Below are positions 1-7,418 of a stretch of 23,526 bases of DNA, one piece after another. The notes under the pieces are model-generated. The model was not told the origin of the DNA. It searched no databases and saw only the letters and a program-made list of their open reading frames with translations. Source of the stretch: an uncultured Verrucomicrobia subdivision 3 bacterium (GTDB taxonomy: Bacteria; Verrucomicrobiota; Verrucomicrobiae; Limisphaerales; UBA11358); the NCBI GenBank assembly GCA_903921455.1, contig CAIXPZ010000045.1, positions 1 through 23,526 on the forward strand, read 5' to 3'. Positions within the stretch are counted from its first letter, which is position 1. The number at the start of each line of letters is the position of its first letter. Both the position numbers and the translations under genes were made by a program.

Positions 1-1
1 G

Positions 2-193
2 ATTCTCATGCGCGAGGGCGGCTCCATTCCGATCGTGAATGAATTCAAAAAAGTTCTGGGGGCCGACACGCTGCTGCTCGGCATCGGCTTGCCGGATGAC
101 AATGCGCATTCGCCGAACGAGAAGTTCAACCTGGACTGTTTTGAGAACGGCCAGCGGATGAGCGCTTTCCTGTGGCAGGAACTGACCGCATAA
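2..193 (+). CDS. M20-family metallopeptidase (dipeptidase), C-terminal fragment
   Basis: Only the last ~63 residues are in the window; the reading frame is open to the left edge, so the ATG at 8 is unlikely to be the true start. The fragment carries the typical C-terminal signature of M20 peptidases related to ArgE, DapE and carnosinase-type dipeptidases: REGGSIP, then GIGLPDDNAHSPNEKF, where the His of the AHSPNE block is usually a zinc or substrate ligand, followed by a final helix. Proteins of this family are cytoplasmic zinc hydrolases that cleave dipeptides or deacylate amino acids. The substrate cannot be told from this piece. The gene ends 11 bases before the start of the lipoprotein gene on the same strand, so the two may be co-transcribed. 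Confidence 0.85.
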   Translation: MLMREGGSIPIVNEFKKVLGADTLLLGIGLPDDNAHSPNEKFNLDCFENGQRMSAFLWQELTA

Positions 194-204
194 GCCGATC
201 GGCC

Positions 205-822
205 ATGAAGCCTTCACTCCTATTGCCCGCGCTCGCCGGCGCGGCCCTGCTCTGCGGCTGCGACAAGCAGGTCAAGATCAACAGCGCCAAGATTGAACTG
301 CTGACGCAGAACATTCTGCAATTCGAGCAAAGCCAGGCCAAGCAGCTGGCGGCGCTGCAAACCCAGCTGAACAACCTGGCGCCCACGCTGGACAAGATGA
401 ACGACGCGTATTTCGAGAAGAACCACGACCAGGCGTTCTTCTTTCACACCAACACGCTGTATCTGATCCTGATGGTGGACAAGAAAATCGAGGCGCAACT
501 GCAAGTGGCCGACGGCGAACGGGCCGCCCAAAGCACGCTGGCGTATAGCTATTATACGAACCAGATGGCCGCGCTGTTTCTCGGCAACGAGCAAATCCAG
601 AGCGCCCTGACCAACCAGGCCAGCCGGATGGAGGAACAGGTGAACGCCGAAACCCGAAGGGTGAGCGCCGCCGCGAGCGAGGAACTGCTAACACAGATCA
701 AACGGCTGGCGCCGGAGGCGGCGGAAATCGCCCGCCGCAAGGAACTGGCGGCCGACGTGGCGGAAATCAAAAGTGAGCTGACGCACATCAAGGCACAACT
801 CCAGGCACTGGCGCCCAAATAA
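205..822 (+). CDS. Small putative lipoprotein with coiled-coil character
   Basis: This is a 205-residue protein of unknown function. I chose the ATG at 205 over the in-frame ATG at 172 because it begins a signal peptide directly (Met-Lys-Pro, a hydrophobic run, then LCGC), with the lipobox cysteine at residue 19. The earlier start would overlap the upstream gene and bury the signal peptide. After Cys19 the sequence is rich in Ala, Gln, Glu, Leu and Lys with heptad-like spacing (about residues 25-70 and 125-205), suggesting a helical, coiled-coil protein anchored to a membrane and facing the periplasm. Asp at position +2 after the cysteine would favour inner-membrane retention under the E. coli rule, which may not apply here. 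No known domain was recognised. It ends 10 bases from the convergent yhbY-like gene. Confidence 0.7.
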   Translation: MKPSLLLPALAGAALLCGCDKQVKINSAKIELLTQNILQFEQSQAKQLAALQTQLNNLAPTLDKMNDAYFEKNHDQAFFFHTNTLYLILMVDKKIEAQLQVADGERAAQSTLAYSYYTNQMAALFLGNEQIQSALTNQASRMEEQVNAETRRVSAAASEELLTQIKRLAPEAAEIARRKELAADVAEIKSELTHIKAQLQALAPK

Positions 823-832
823 AAGCTAGAAC

Positions 833-1126
833 CTACTCCGCCGCGGCAGCGGGCGCCGGCGGGGGCCGGTGCAGCACCATGACGTTGCCGACGCGCATGA
901 CGAGGTGGCTGGCCGTTTTTTCCGCAAGCAACGGCGCGAGGGTTTTCTTCTCCTCCTTGAACTCGGCAAATTTTATCTTAACCAATTCATGGCGCGCCAG
1001 CTCGTCCGACACGGTGCGGACGAAGCCGTCACTCAAGCCGGCCTTGCCCACTTTCAGCGTGGCAGCCATGAGCTGGGCGGCGGCCTTGAATTTACGAATC
1101 TGGGCGTTGGACAGGGGTTCGAGCAT
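833..1126 (-). CDS. yhbY: YhbY-family (CRM domain) RNA-binding protein
   Basis: This 97-residue protein is about the normal length for the YhbY family, single CRM-domain proteins that bind RNA and associate with pre-50S ribosomal particles. The diagnostic block is visible: LKVGKAGLSDGFV near residues 24-36, containing the GxxG loop (GKAG) that contacts RNA, then a helix (VSDELARHELVKIKF) and a final strand ending in VMVLHR. The C-terminal tail is a low-complexity Pro/Ala stretch. The ATG at 1126 gives a protein that starts with LSNAQIRKFKAAAQ, the usual first helix of the family. No clear ribosome-binding site precedes it. It converges on the lipoprotein gene. Confidence 0.88.
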   Translation of the reverse strand: MLEPLSNAQIRKFKAAAQLMAATLKVGKAGLSDGFVRTVSDELARHELVKIKFAEFKEEKKTLAPLLAEKTASHLVMRVGNVMVLHRPPPAPAAAAE

Positions 1127-1227
1127 CGGACGGTAGTTTAGCAGGTTTTTGAAAAAGCACCAACTGCAATCTGGCGGGGGGAGACGACCGGGGCGCTAGC
1201 CCGGCACGAACACGCGCCGGATCCCGA

Positions 1228-1932
1228 TTAATCCTTCAACCGGTATGCCTGCAGCCGGCGAGACACCCCAGCCGACGCATACCAATCCCCTAAAAGCAGA
1301 TCCAGCCCCTCGACGCAAACATCGCCAAAATCAGTGGCGCGATACGCTTGCAGGAACGCAATGATCCGGCGGGCATCCGCCGGCGGCCGGCAAAAGCGCA
1401 GCACGGTGAGGTGGGCGGCTTTGATCCGTTAACGGACATCGAGCCCAACGCCCCAGGGGGTTTGGCCTAACCTTGCCCGCAACTCATTCCGGATCGCTCG
1501 CAGCGTCGCATCGCCAGGAAACCCCTGAATCATCATGGCGCCGGGCGAAGCCGTGACGCCTTGAAAGGAAACCGTAAATTTCCGGTGCCGGCTTAACACG
1601 TCCCGGAGGATCGATTTATAAGCGGCCAGATGCGGCAGCTGCTCCCGCCAGAACTCCGACCCCGGTATCAGCGAAAGGACGGTGACATGAAGGTCCGCCG
1701 GCCCGTAACAATATTGCGCGGGAGCCGCCGCCGCCAACTCGTGAAGGAACGGACGCAGCGAATCCAAAAGGTTACGGGAAGGCCGAAAAACCAGAGTCAC
1801 ACCGCGCCGGCGATCGCGCGACTTATCGGGCAACTGCGGATCCAGATCAAACCGGTTTTGCTCAAAAGCAGGCATCGCCTCCCGCCACAATTGTTCGTAG
1901 ACCGGCCGCGCTTCGTTCAAGCCGCCGCCCAT
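1228..1932 (-). pseudogene. 2H phosphodiesterase (2'-5' RNA ligase family), interrupted by in-frame TAA
   Basis: Proteins of the 2H family (LigT/ThpR, cyclic phosphodiesterases) need two H-x-T/S motifs, one in each half. From the ATG at 1932 the frame runs 167 residues, with the first motif (LHVTVLSL, His82) clearly present, and then stops at a TAA at 1431-1429. The same frame continues without any shift for 66 more residues to a TAA at 1230-1228. That stretch contains the second motif (AAHLTVLRF) and a normal-looking C-terminal half (DVCVEGLDLLLGDWYASAG). One nonsense codon therefore separates two halves of one protein. It may be a recent pseudogene or a sequencing or assembly error. The start overlaps the end of maf by 16 bases on the same strand, so the pair looks translationally linked. 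The exact start is uncertain. Confidence 0.75.
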
Positions 1933-2492
1933 GATGCCAATTCCGATTTCAATCGCTCCACCGGCAGGCCGACGACGTTGCTGTAAGAACCGGAAATTTC
2001 CGAGACAATGAGCTCGCCACGCTCCTGAATGGCGTAGGCACCGGCCTTGTCCAGCGGCTGAATAGCGGCGAGATATGCGCGGATCTGCCGGGCGCTGAGC
2101 GGATGAAACAGCACGTCGGTGCTGACGGCAAAAATCTTCTCGCGATGCGCCCGCAGGTGCATCAGGCAAACGCCGGTGACCACCTGATGGTGACGGCCTT
2201 GCAACCGCGCCAGCATCCGGCGCGCCTCCGCCCGAGTGCGCGGCTTGCCAAGAATCTCATTGTCCAGAAACACCAGCGTGTCCGCCGCGAGCACGAGCGC
2301 ATCGGGAATTTGCTTGGCCACGGCGCGGGCCTTGCGATGGGCGTTGAGCTGGCAGACTTCAAGCGGGGAAAGGTGGTCGTGAGCGACTTCAGCCGCAGCG
2401 GCCGGCAGCACACGAAATTTCACCGGCAACAGCTGCAAGAGCGACGCGCGGCGCGGTGAGGCCGAAGCCAGGATGAGCGGCGGCAATTTCAC
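1917..2492 (-). CDS. maf: Maf-like nucleoside triphosphate pyrophosphatase
   Basis: Maf proteins hydrolyse non-canonical or canonical nucleoside triphosphates (dTTP/UTP or m7GTP) to monophosphates in the cytoplasm. The family signature is complete: LILASASPRR at the N-terminus, VLAADTLVFLDNEILGKPRT with the catalytic Asp in the middle, the HQVVTGVCL strand, and DKAGAYAIQERG followed by SNVVGLPVERL near the end. No ATG fits the N-terminus. I give the GTG at 2492; a TTG at 2486 is also attractive because AAGGTG sits five bases before it as a good ribosome-binding site. The longer frame back to 2585 adds residues unlike the family. It is divergent from aroK and overlaps the broken 2H gene downstream. 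At about 190 residues it has the normal family length. Confidence 0.93.
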   Translation of the reverse strand: MKLPPLILASASPRRASLLQLLPVKFRVLPAAAAEVAHDHLSPLEVCQLNAHRKARAVAKQIPDALVLAADTLVFLDNEILGKPRTRAEARRMLARLQGRHHQVVTGVCLMHLRAHREKIFAVSTDVLFHPLSARQIRAYLAAIQPLDKAGAYAIQERGELIVSEISGSYSNVVGLPVERLKSELASWAAA

Positions 2493-2579
2493 CTTTTCAT
2501 AATAGCAGATTCCACCGCCCTGTCGAGCATGGGAAAAATCAGGCGTGCGTCGGAGACGTTTTTCCGCTAATCCATCGCC

Positions 2580-3119
2580 ATGCAAATCCGCCGGCCACCC
2601 GCCAACCTAGCGCTCATCGGCTTCATGGGCACGGGCAAGACCTCCGTGGGCCGGCTGGTCGCGGATCATCTCGGCTTTGAATTTCTGGACACGGATGAAC
2701 TCATCCAGACACGCACCGGCCGCAGCATTGCGGACATCTTTGCCAAGGAAGGCGAACCCGCTTTTCGCGCCCTAGAAAAACAGGTGGTGCAGGAACTCTC
2801 CCAGCGCGAAAAAACGGTCACTTCCACCGGCGGCGGCCTGCCCACCAACCCCGAAAACCTGGCGGCGCTAAAGTCCTTTGCGCTGGTCGTCTGCCTCTGG
2901 GCCTCGCCGGAAAAAATCTGGGAGCGCGTCCGCAACCAGTCGCACCGCCCCCTGCTCCACGACGCCGACCCGCAGAAAAAAATCCGCGAACTGCTGTCCG
3001 CGCGCGAACCGTTTTACAAGCAGGCCGACGTGCTGATCAACACCGACCTGCGGTCGGTGCGCGAAGCGGCACAACAAGTGACCCTGCAGTTCAAGCTGGC
3101 CACGCGGGCCAGGCGATGA
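2580..3119 (+). CDS. aroK: Shikimate kinase
   Basis: This enzyme phosphorylates shikimate at the 3-hydroxyl with ATP, the fifth step of chorismate and aromatic amino acid synthesis, in the cytoplasm. The 179-residue protein has all the landmarks: Walker A GFMGTGKTS at residues 14-22, the DTD motif at 37-39 (Mg2+ and shikimate), AFRALE with the shikimate-binding Arg at 63, the STGGGLPT loop at 82-89, and RPLL in the lid at 123-126. Length is typical. The start ATG lacks a strong ribosome-binding site but no better start is available. Its last four bases (ATGA) overlap the start of queG, so the two are translationally coupled, although they belong to unrelated pathways. Confidence 0.96.
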   Translation: MQIRRPPANLALIGFMGTGKTSVGRLVADHLGFEFLDTDELIQTRTGRSIADIFAKEGEPAFRALEKQVVQELSQREKTVTSTGGGLPTNPENLAALKSFALVVCLWASPEKIWERVRNQSHRPLLHDADPQKKIRELLSAREPFYKQADVLINTDLRSVREAAQQVTLQFKLATRARR

Positions 3120-4147
3120 AAGCCGCCCTCCGGCAGCGCGCGGCGGAGCTCGGCTTTGACGACTGCCGCTTCACCACCGCCGTGCCGCCCGCCAGCGCGG
3201 GCAAATTCCAAGGCTGGCTGGCGGAAAAGCAGCACGGCGAAATGGCGTGGCTGGAACGCAACGCCGACAAACGCGTGGAGCCGCAGAAGGTTTTACCCGG
3301 CGCGAACAGCATCATCGTCCTCGCCGCGAGCTATCAAAACAGCCAATGGCCAATGGCCATGGGCCAACAGAAATCCGGCGTCATCGCGCGTTACGCCCGG
3401 TTCAAGGATTACCACGACGTGCTGGCCGAAAAACTGAAGCAGCTGACTCAATTCACCAACGACCTCGGCGGCGCGGGCACCCGCTCGCTCGGGTATGTAG
3501 ACACCGGCCCGGTGCTGGAACGCGATCTGGCCCAGCGCGCCGGACTGGGCTTTGCCGGCAAGCACACGAACCTCATCAGCCGCCGGCTCGGCAACTGGAT
3601 CTTTCTCGCGGAGATTTTAACCACGCTGGAGCTGGCACCGGACGCCCCGGAAAAAAACCATTGCGGCAGTTGCACGCGCTGCCTGACCGCCTGCCCGACC
3701 AACGCGATCACCGCGCCGTTCCAACTGGATGCGCGCAAGTGCATCTCGTATCTGACGATCGAATTGAAAGGGTCGATCCCTTTGGAATTCCGCCCGGCCA
3801 TCGGCAATCGCATTTACGGCTGCGACGACTGTCTGGCGGCCTGTCCGTGGAACAAGTTCGCCCGCGAAGGAAACCTGATGAAACCCCACGCGCGGGCGGA
3901 TCTGGCGCAACCGGAGCTGGTGGAGCTATTGCAACTGGATGACGCGGGCTTCAAAACGCGCTTTGCCGGAACCCCGATGCTCCGCACCAAGCGGCGCGGG
4001 GTATTGCGCAACGTCTGCGTCGCTTTGGGAAATGTGGGCGAGGAGACGGCGTTGCCGGCTTTGAAACAAGCCACGAACGACCAGGAAGCACTGATCGCAG
4101 AACATGCCCACTGGGCGATGCAGCAGATCGAATCGCGCCGGAAATAA
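3116..4147 (+). CDS. queG: Epoxyqueuosine reductase
   Basis: QueG carries out the last step of queuosine synthesis: it reduces epoxyqueuosine to queuosine in tRNA, using cobalamin and two [4Fe-4S] clusters. The 343-residue protein shows the order expected: an N-terminal cobalamin-binding reductase domain with VDTGPVLER (Asp129 matches the catalytic Asp), then KHTNLIS, the first cluster motif CGSCTRCLTACPTNAI (Cys183, 186, 189, 193), Cys209 before SYLTIE, and the second cluster motif CDDCLAACPWNKF (Cys236, 239, 243). It ends in a HEAT-like helical repeat that helps bind tRNA. It overlaps aroK by four bases. Its stop codon directly touches the stop codon of the convergent respiratory operon, with no spacer. 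Confidence 0.96.
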   Translation: MKAALRQRAAELGFDDCRFTTAVPPASAGKFQGWLAEKQHGEMAWLERNADKRVEPQKVLPGANSIIVLAASYQNSQWPMAMGQQKSGVIARYARFKDYHDVLAEKLKQLTQFTNDLGGAGTRSLGYVDTGPVLERDLAQRAGLGFAGKHTNLISRRLGNWIFLAEILTTLELAPDAPEKNHCGSCTRCLTACPTNAITAPFQLDARKCISYLTIELKGSIPLEFRPAIGNRIYGCDDCLAACPWNKFAREGNLMKPHARADLAQPELVELLQLDDAGFKTRFAGTPMLRTKRRGVLRNVCVALGNVGEETALPALKQATNDQEALIAEHAHWAMQQIESRRK

Positions 4148-4738
4148 TTACTCGGGAAGCGCCTTAAGCTGGGCGCCGGTGTAGGGCGGCTGGCCTTGGG
4201 GAAGTTCCGCCCGGATTTTCTTGATAACCTCGCCGGTGACCGGTGACGCCTGATTGCCCCAGGAGCTGCGAATGTAGGTGAGCACCGCCGCCAAATCATC
4301 ATCGGGCAGCGCCGCGCCCATGGCCGCCATGGCCAGGTTCCAATCCTTGCCCGACACCTGAATCGGCCCGTTGATGCCGGCCAACGGAATCCGAGCGAGG
4401 CGATTGAATCCCTTGGTGACGACCCATTCCGAACCCGCCAGCGGCGGAGCCTGACCGGGCTTGCCCAAACCATCGGCGCCGTGGCAGATGCCGCAGACGC
4501 TATCGTAAACCGTTTTTCCCCGGGCCAACGCCGCCGCCGCCCCCGACTTGGGCTGATAAGCTTCCAGCAATTCCGCGCTGGCGTAGGGAGCATAAACCTT
4601 GGAATTAAACCAGCCACCATGCTGGTCGAAGTAATAGCCGCCCAAAAACAACAAGACCAGCGTCACGACAATAATCCACATCGGCGCGGCGGAACGGGGC
4701 GCGGACGCGGCGGAACAAGATGAGTTTTCGGCGCTCAT
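4148..4738 (-). CDS. Membrane-anchored monoheme cytochrome c, last gene of the ACIII operon
   Basis: This 196-residue protein has one N-terminal membrane helix (about residues 20-37) and a class-I cytochrome c domain with one heme site, VCGICHGADG (Cys82, Cys85, His86). A distal Met ligand is likely in the AMAAMGAALPDDDL region. The layout KTVYDSVCGICHG ... PPLAGSEWV ... DDDLAAVLTYIRSSWGN is standard for small respiratory cytochromes c, which would sit on the periplasmic side and relay electrons. The start ATG immediately follows the stop of the CcoO-like gene (TAA then ATG), so translation is coupled. In context it should accept electrons from alternative complex III or from the CcoO-like subunit and pass them on. 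A soluble-oxidase partner is not visible in the window. Confidence 0.88.
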   Translation of the reverse strand: MSAENSSCSAASAPRSAAPMWIIVVTLVLLFLGGYYFDQHGGWFNSKVYAPYASAELLEAYQPKSGAAAALARGKTVYDSVCGICHGADGLGKPGQAPPLAGSEWVVTKGFNRLARIPLAGINGPIQVSGKDWNLAMAAMGAALPDDDLAAVLTYIRSSWGNQASPVTGEVIKKIRAELPQGQPPYTGAQLKALPE

Positions 4739-5620
4739 TTACTTGGCAGAAGTGATCGGGGTGAACGGGGCTTCGTAAAGCGGCACATTGGCCTTGAGAC
4801 TCAAAAGATAGGCAACCAGCTGCTTCGCCTCGGGCCTGGGCACGACTTCAAAACCGGCCGGCGGGGCAAAGGCGCCACTGAGTTTAAGCGCCTCGGACGA
4901 AGCGACCAAACCTTGCTTACGCAATTCAAACAAGAAGCGGAAGGACGGCATCGTGGAAGTATTCACGACGGATTTGGGCGCGTAGAGATGCTGCAACTGC
5001 CAGTTCGCATCCGGGGCGCGAACGCCAATGTTGGCCAAGTCGGGGCCGGCGCGGAGACTGCCGAGCTGCACCGGCTGGTCATAAAGATAATCCGCCGCAA
5101 CGTTCTGGCGCAAACCCCAGCCGCGCGCGATGTCCGCGCCGGTGGCAACAATGCGGGTCTCAGTTTTAATTCCAATGGCCTTCAAGCGATCCGCCATTTC
5201 GCCGGCAATCGCCTTATCCTTGCTGGTCAGGAGGGTTTTCGGCAGCCCGCCGTTCCAGCCCTTGAGATTGGCCACGATGGCGTTGGTATAGGCCGCCAGT
5301 TCCGGCAGCACAAACAGCGACTTGGTGAAGTCGATGAAATCACCCTGCTGGTGCACGCCCAAACCCGTCAACGTTATTTCACAGGCCACGCCGGTCTGCC
5401 GCACCTGCTCGGTGTGACACGCCGCACAGCCAGCGGCCCGATAGACCTGCAAGCCCAGCGTCGCCTCGCCGGTGCGCTGCACCGGCCAATTATCCGAAGA
5501 CTGCAGCACGACGGTCTGCCTGGCCCCGCCCAGCTGCACCAGCGGCGCGAGCACCAGGCCGCACCAGGAAGCCCCGAGCGCGACCAACGCGGCGACAAAA
5601 ACGGAGAAGCCGGTCTTCAT
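4739..5620 (-). CDS. CcoO-like monoheme cytochrome c (cbb3 oxidase subunit II homologue)
   Basis: The 293-residue protein has an N-terminal membrane anchor (about residues 6-30) and one c-heme site, GCAACHTEQVR (Cys65, Cys68, His69). Its C-terminal half carries the CcoO signature: DYLYDQPVQLGSLRAGPDL, then NIGVR, W, HLYAPKSVV and TMPSFRFL with Met224 as the probable heme ligand. In cbb3 oxidases CcoO hands electrons to the catalytic subunit CcoN. Between the heme motif and the YDQP block lies about 85 extra residues not expected in CcoO, partly resembling a small alpha/beta stretch (AIAGEMADRLKAIGIKTE). It overlaps the CcoN-like gene by four bases. Because that partner has lost its redox centres, this cytochrome probably serves another acceptor. 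Confidence 0.85.
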   Translation of the reverse strand: MKTGFSVFVAALVALGASWCGLVLAPLVQLGGARQTVVLQSSDNWPVQRTGEATLGLQVYRAAGCAACHTEQVRQTGVACEITLTGLGVHQQGDFIDFTKSLFVLPELAAYTNAIVANLKGWNGGLPKTLLTSKDKAIAGEMADRLKAIGIKTETRIVATGADIARGWGLRQNVAADYLYDQPVQLGSLRAGPDLANIGVRAPDANWQLQHLYAPKSVVNTSTMPSFRFLFELRKQGLVASSEALKLSGAFAPPAGFEVVPRPEAKQLVAYLLSLKANVPLYEAPFTPITSAK

Positions 5621-7053
5621 GATTTCACCTCCGAGGGCTTGAGCGGCGACTTGAGATAGGCCACCACCATTTTAACCAGACCGAGCTTCCACTGGATCGT
5701 CATGATGAACACATTCACGGCAAACAAGAGAGCGCCGAGCAAGATCAATAACTGGCCGGTGGTGCTGACCCGCAGAAATTTCAAGGCAACGGCATTGGCA
5801 TCCGCAAAGGCAAGGTTCGCATCGGCCAGCTTCTCCCCCTGCGCCACGCCGGCGAGCACCAGCGGCACCACCAGCAACAGCACACCCGAGATCGAAAGCC
5901 AGAAATGCGCCCTGGCCAGCCGGGGCAGCGGCAGCGGGCGGCCCATGAGTTGCGGCAGCAATTCATAGATGGCACCAAACAAAATCATCGCGGCAAAACC
6001 CAGCAGCTGGAGCTGCGTCTGAGCCGGGCCGAACCACGTGAACTCGAGCACACGGCTGTATTGCGGACAGGCGGCGGACACATAAAGTATACCGGAGGCG
6101 ACAAAGCTCATCATGCCGAACCGGAGGAAACAAAAGGGCCCGCCTTGGCAAGAAGCACAGGCACCACAAACCGTCCTGGCGGTCACCACCAAAATCGCCA
6201 GCAGCGGAACAACGGTCAAGGCAGCCGCCACGCTGCTCAATGTCGGCAACCAAGCCGGCACCGGCGCGCCCACGGGAACACCGCACCAGGTGCCAAAGAA
6301 AATCAGCGTGAGAAAGGCAAACAAGGCGTAGCCGGAATTCGCCAGCGGACGACCGGCAATCCTGGGCAGGAAGTAAAAAGCCGTGCCAACGCCGGCTAGC
6401 GCCAACCAGACGAAAACCAGATTGTTGCCAAACCACCAACCGATGACCGACTGCACCACGCCGCGCGGCGGGGCATTGGAAACTAGAAACAGGTTGGCCG
6501 TGGAATAGATCCACGGAAACCAGAGCAGAGCCGCCAACAGAAACCAATGCGACGGATACAAGCTGCGTTCCTTGCGCCAGCCAAACGTGGCCGCTGCCGA
6601 TATGGCGATGAGCAGGAAGGCGGCGAACAGCAAAACCGCCGCCGCCCGCGGATATTCCAGCCAGGGGTGGCCGGTGCCCAGGCCCAGCAAAATTCCCGCC
6701 GTGCCAACGAACACGCCAAGGTGCCAGAGATTTGCGGCCACGACGGGAACCAGCGGCAGCGCCAGCGGCATCCGGCTCAAGCGGGCAAAAATCCACAGCG
6801 CAACCCCCAGCGCAGCCGGAATGCAGAAACCGTAAAGCACCGCGTCGTTCGCCGCCGGCGCCACGCGGCCGTAGGTGAGTAGCGGACAGGCCGAGAGAAA
6901 TTCCGGCGCGTGAAATTTGATGCCGGCGATGAGCCCCAGCACCAAGCCAACGACCAACCACACCGCCGCGCCACCGAAGAGCGCCAGCAGCGGCACGCGC
7001 AGCGAGGCGTCAATCTCGTTCGGGCAGCTAGATTTGTTCTCGGTCGGGTTCAT
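5617..7053 (-). CDS. CcoN-like heme-copper oxidase subunit I lacking all metal ligands
   Basis: This 478-residue, roughly 12-helix membrane protein is clearly homologous to cbb3 oxidase subunit I. The matches are local and collinear: VQSVIGWWFGN (CcoN WWYGH), GVPVGAPVPAWLPTL (CcoN GPHHLHYTALPDWAQTL), and AQTQLQLLGFAAMILFGAIYELLP (CcoN GHVHSGALGW...FGALYCLVP) followed by AHFWLSISGV. At every canonical ligand position the histidine is gone: Ala near 68 (low-spin heme b), Asn210 (CuB), Pro260 and Val261 (CuB), Gln345 and Gln347 (hemes b3 and b). It therefore should bind neither hemes nor copper and cannot reduce oxygen. A four-cysteine motif appears at residues 296-308. CcoN comparisons are from memory. 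The gene overlaps its neighbours by four bases on both sides, so it is translated with them and is not an obvious pseudogene. Confidence 0.85.
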   Translation of the reverse strand: MNPTENKSSCPNEIDASLRVPLLALFGGAAVWLVVGLVLGLIAGIKFHAPEFLSACPLLTYGRVAPAANDAVLYGFCIPAALGVALWIFARLSRMPLALPLVPVVAANLWHLGVFVGTAGILLGLGTGHPWLEYPRAAAVLLFAAFLLIAISAAATFGWRKERSLYPSHWFLLAALLWFPWIYSTANLFLVSNAPPRGVVQSVIGWWFGNNLVFVWLALAGVGTAFYFLPRIAGRPLANSGYALFAFLTLIFFGTWCGVPVGAPVPAWLPTLSSVAAALTVVPLLAILVVTARTVCGACASCQGGPFCFLRFGMMSFVASGILYVSAACPQYSRVLEFTWFGPAQTQLQLLGFAAMILFGAIYELLPQLMGRPLPLPRLARAHFWLSISGVLLLVVPLVLAGVAQGEKLADANLAFADANAVALKFLRVSTTGQLLILLGALLFAVNVFIMTIQWKLGLVKMVVAYLKSPLKPSEVKS

Positions 7054-7418
7054 TCAAAAGCGCTGGGTTTTTCAGGAGCCTTCGGCAGATCGGCACTAGC
7101 TTTTTCCTGGCGCGCCGTCAACCCGGCACGGGCAGCGGCCGGGTTCTGCCACTGCTGCGCGGCCAGTTGCAGCGCGGTTTCAATCGGCAGCCGCACGGTG
7201 CCGTGAGACTGGTCAATCCAGCCCGGCGACACCAAAGCCTTTTCCTCATTCGCGCGGATTTCAGCCAGGGCCTTGGTGCGCTCAGCGGCGCGGTCGGCGT
7301 CAATCGCCGGGACGGCCATGGCCAGTTTGAGGGCAACGACGGCTACGGCAAAAATCACGCTACCAATCATCAAGCCGAGGGCGGCACCGGAAGCGCGGTT
7401 GGCGGTCTGGAAATTCAT
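7050..7418 (-). CDS. Small single-helix membrane protein of the ACIII operon, function unknown
   Basis: This 122-residue protein has one membrane helix (about residues 12-34), a charged helical stretch (RAAERTKALAEIRANEEK) and a conserved-looking motif GWIDQSHGTVRLPIE at 66-80, followed by a Pro/Lys-rich tail. A similar W-D-x-x-x-G-x-V-x-x-P-I motif occurs, as I recall, in small proteins encoded beside cytochrome oxidase or SCO genes in other phyla, but I cannot name a family. It overlaps actF upstream and the CcoN-like gene downstream by four bases each (ATGA), placing it exactly at the junction between the ACIII genes and the oxidase-like genes. It could be an extra structural subunit or an assembly factor. 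No cofactor-binding motif is visible. Confidence 0.75.
   Translation of the reverse strand: MNFQTANRASGAALGLMIGSVIFAVAVVALKLAMAVPAIDADRAAERTKALAEIRANEEKALVSPGWIDQSHGTVRLPIETALQLAAQQWQNPAAARAGLTARQEKASADLPKAPEKPSAFE

Noticed and set aside
1429..1431. Selenocysteine or pyrrolysine recoding in the 2H gene
   Set aside because: The interrupting codon is TAA, which is not the codon used for either residue.
5963..6961. 332-codon minus-strand frame
   Set aside because: It overlaps the CcoN-like gene in another frame; the CcoN-like frame carries recognisable homology and membrane helices.
5617..7053. Annotating the gene as a functional cbb3 oxidase subunit I
   Set aside because: The fold matches, but all six ligand histidines are missing, so catalysis is not credible.
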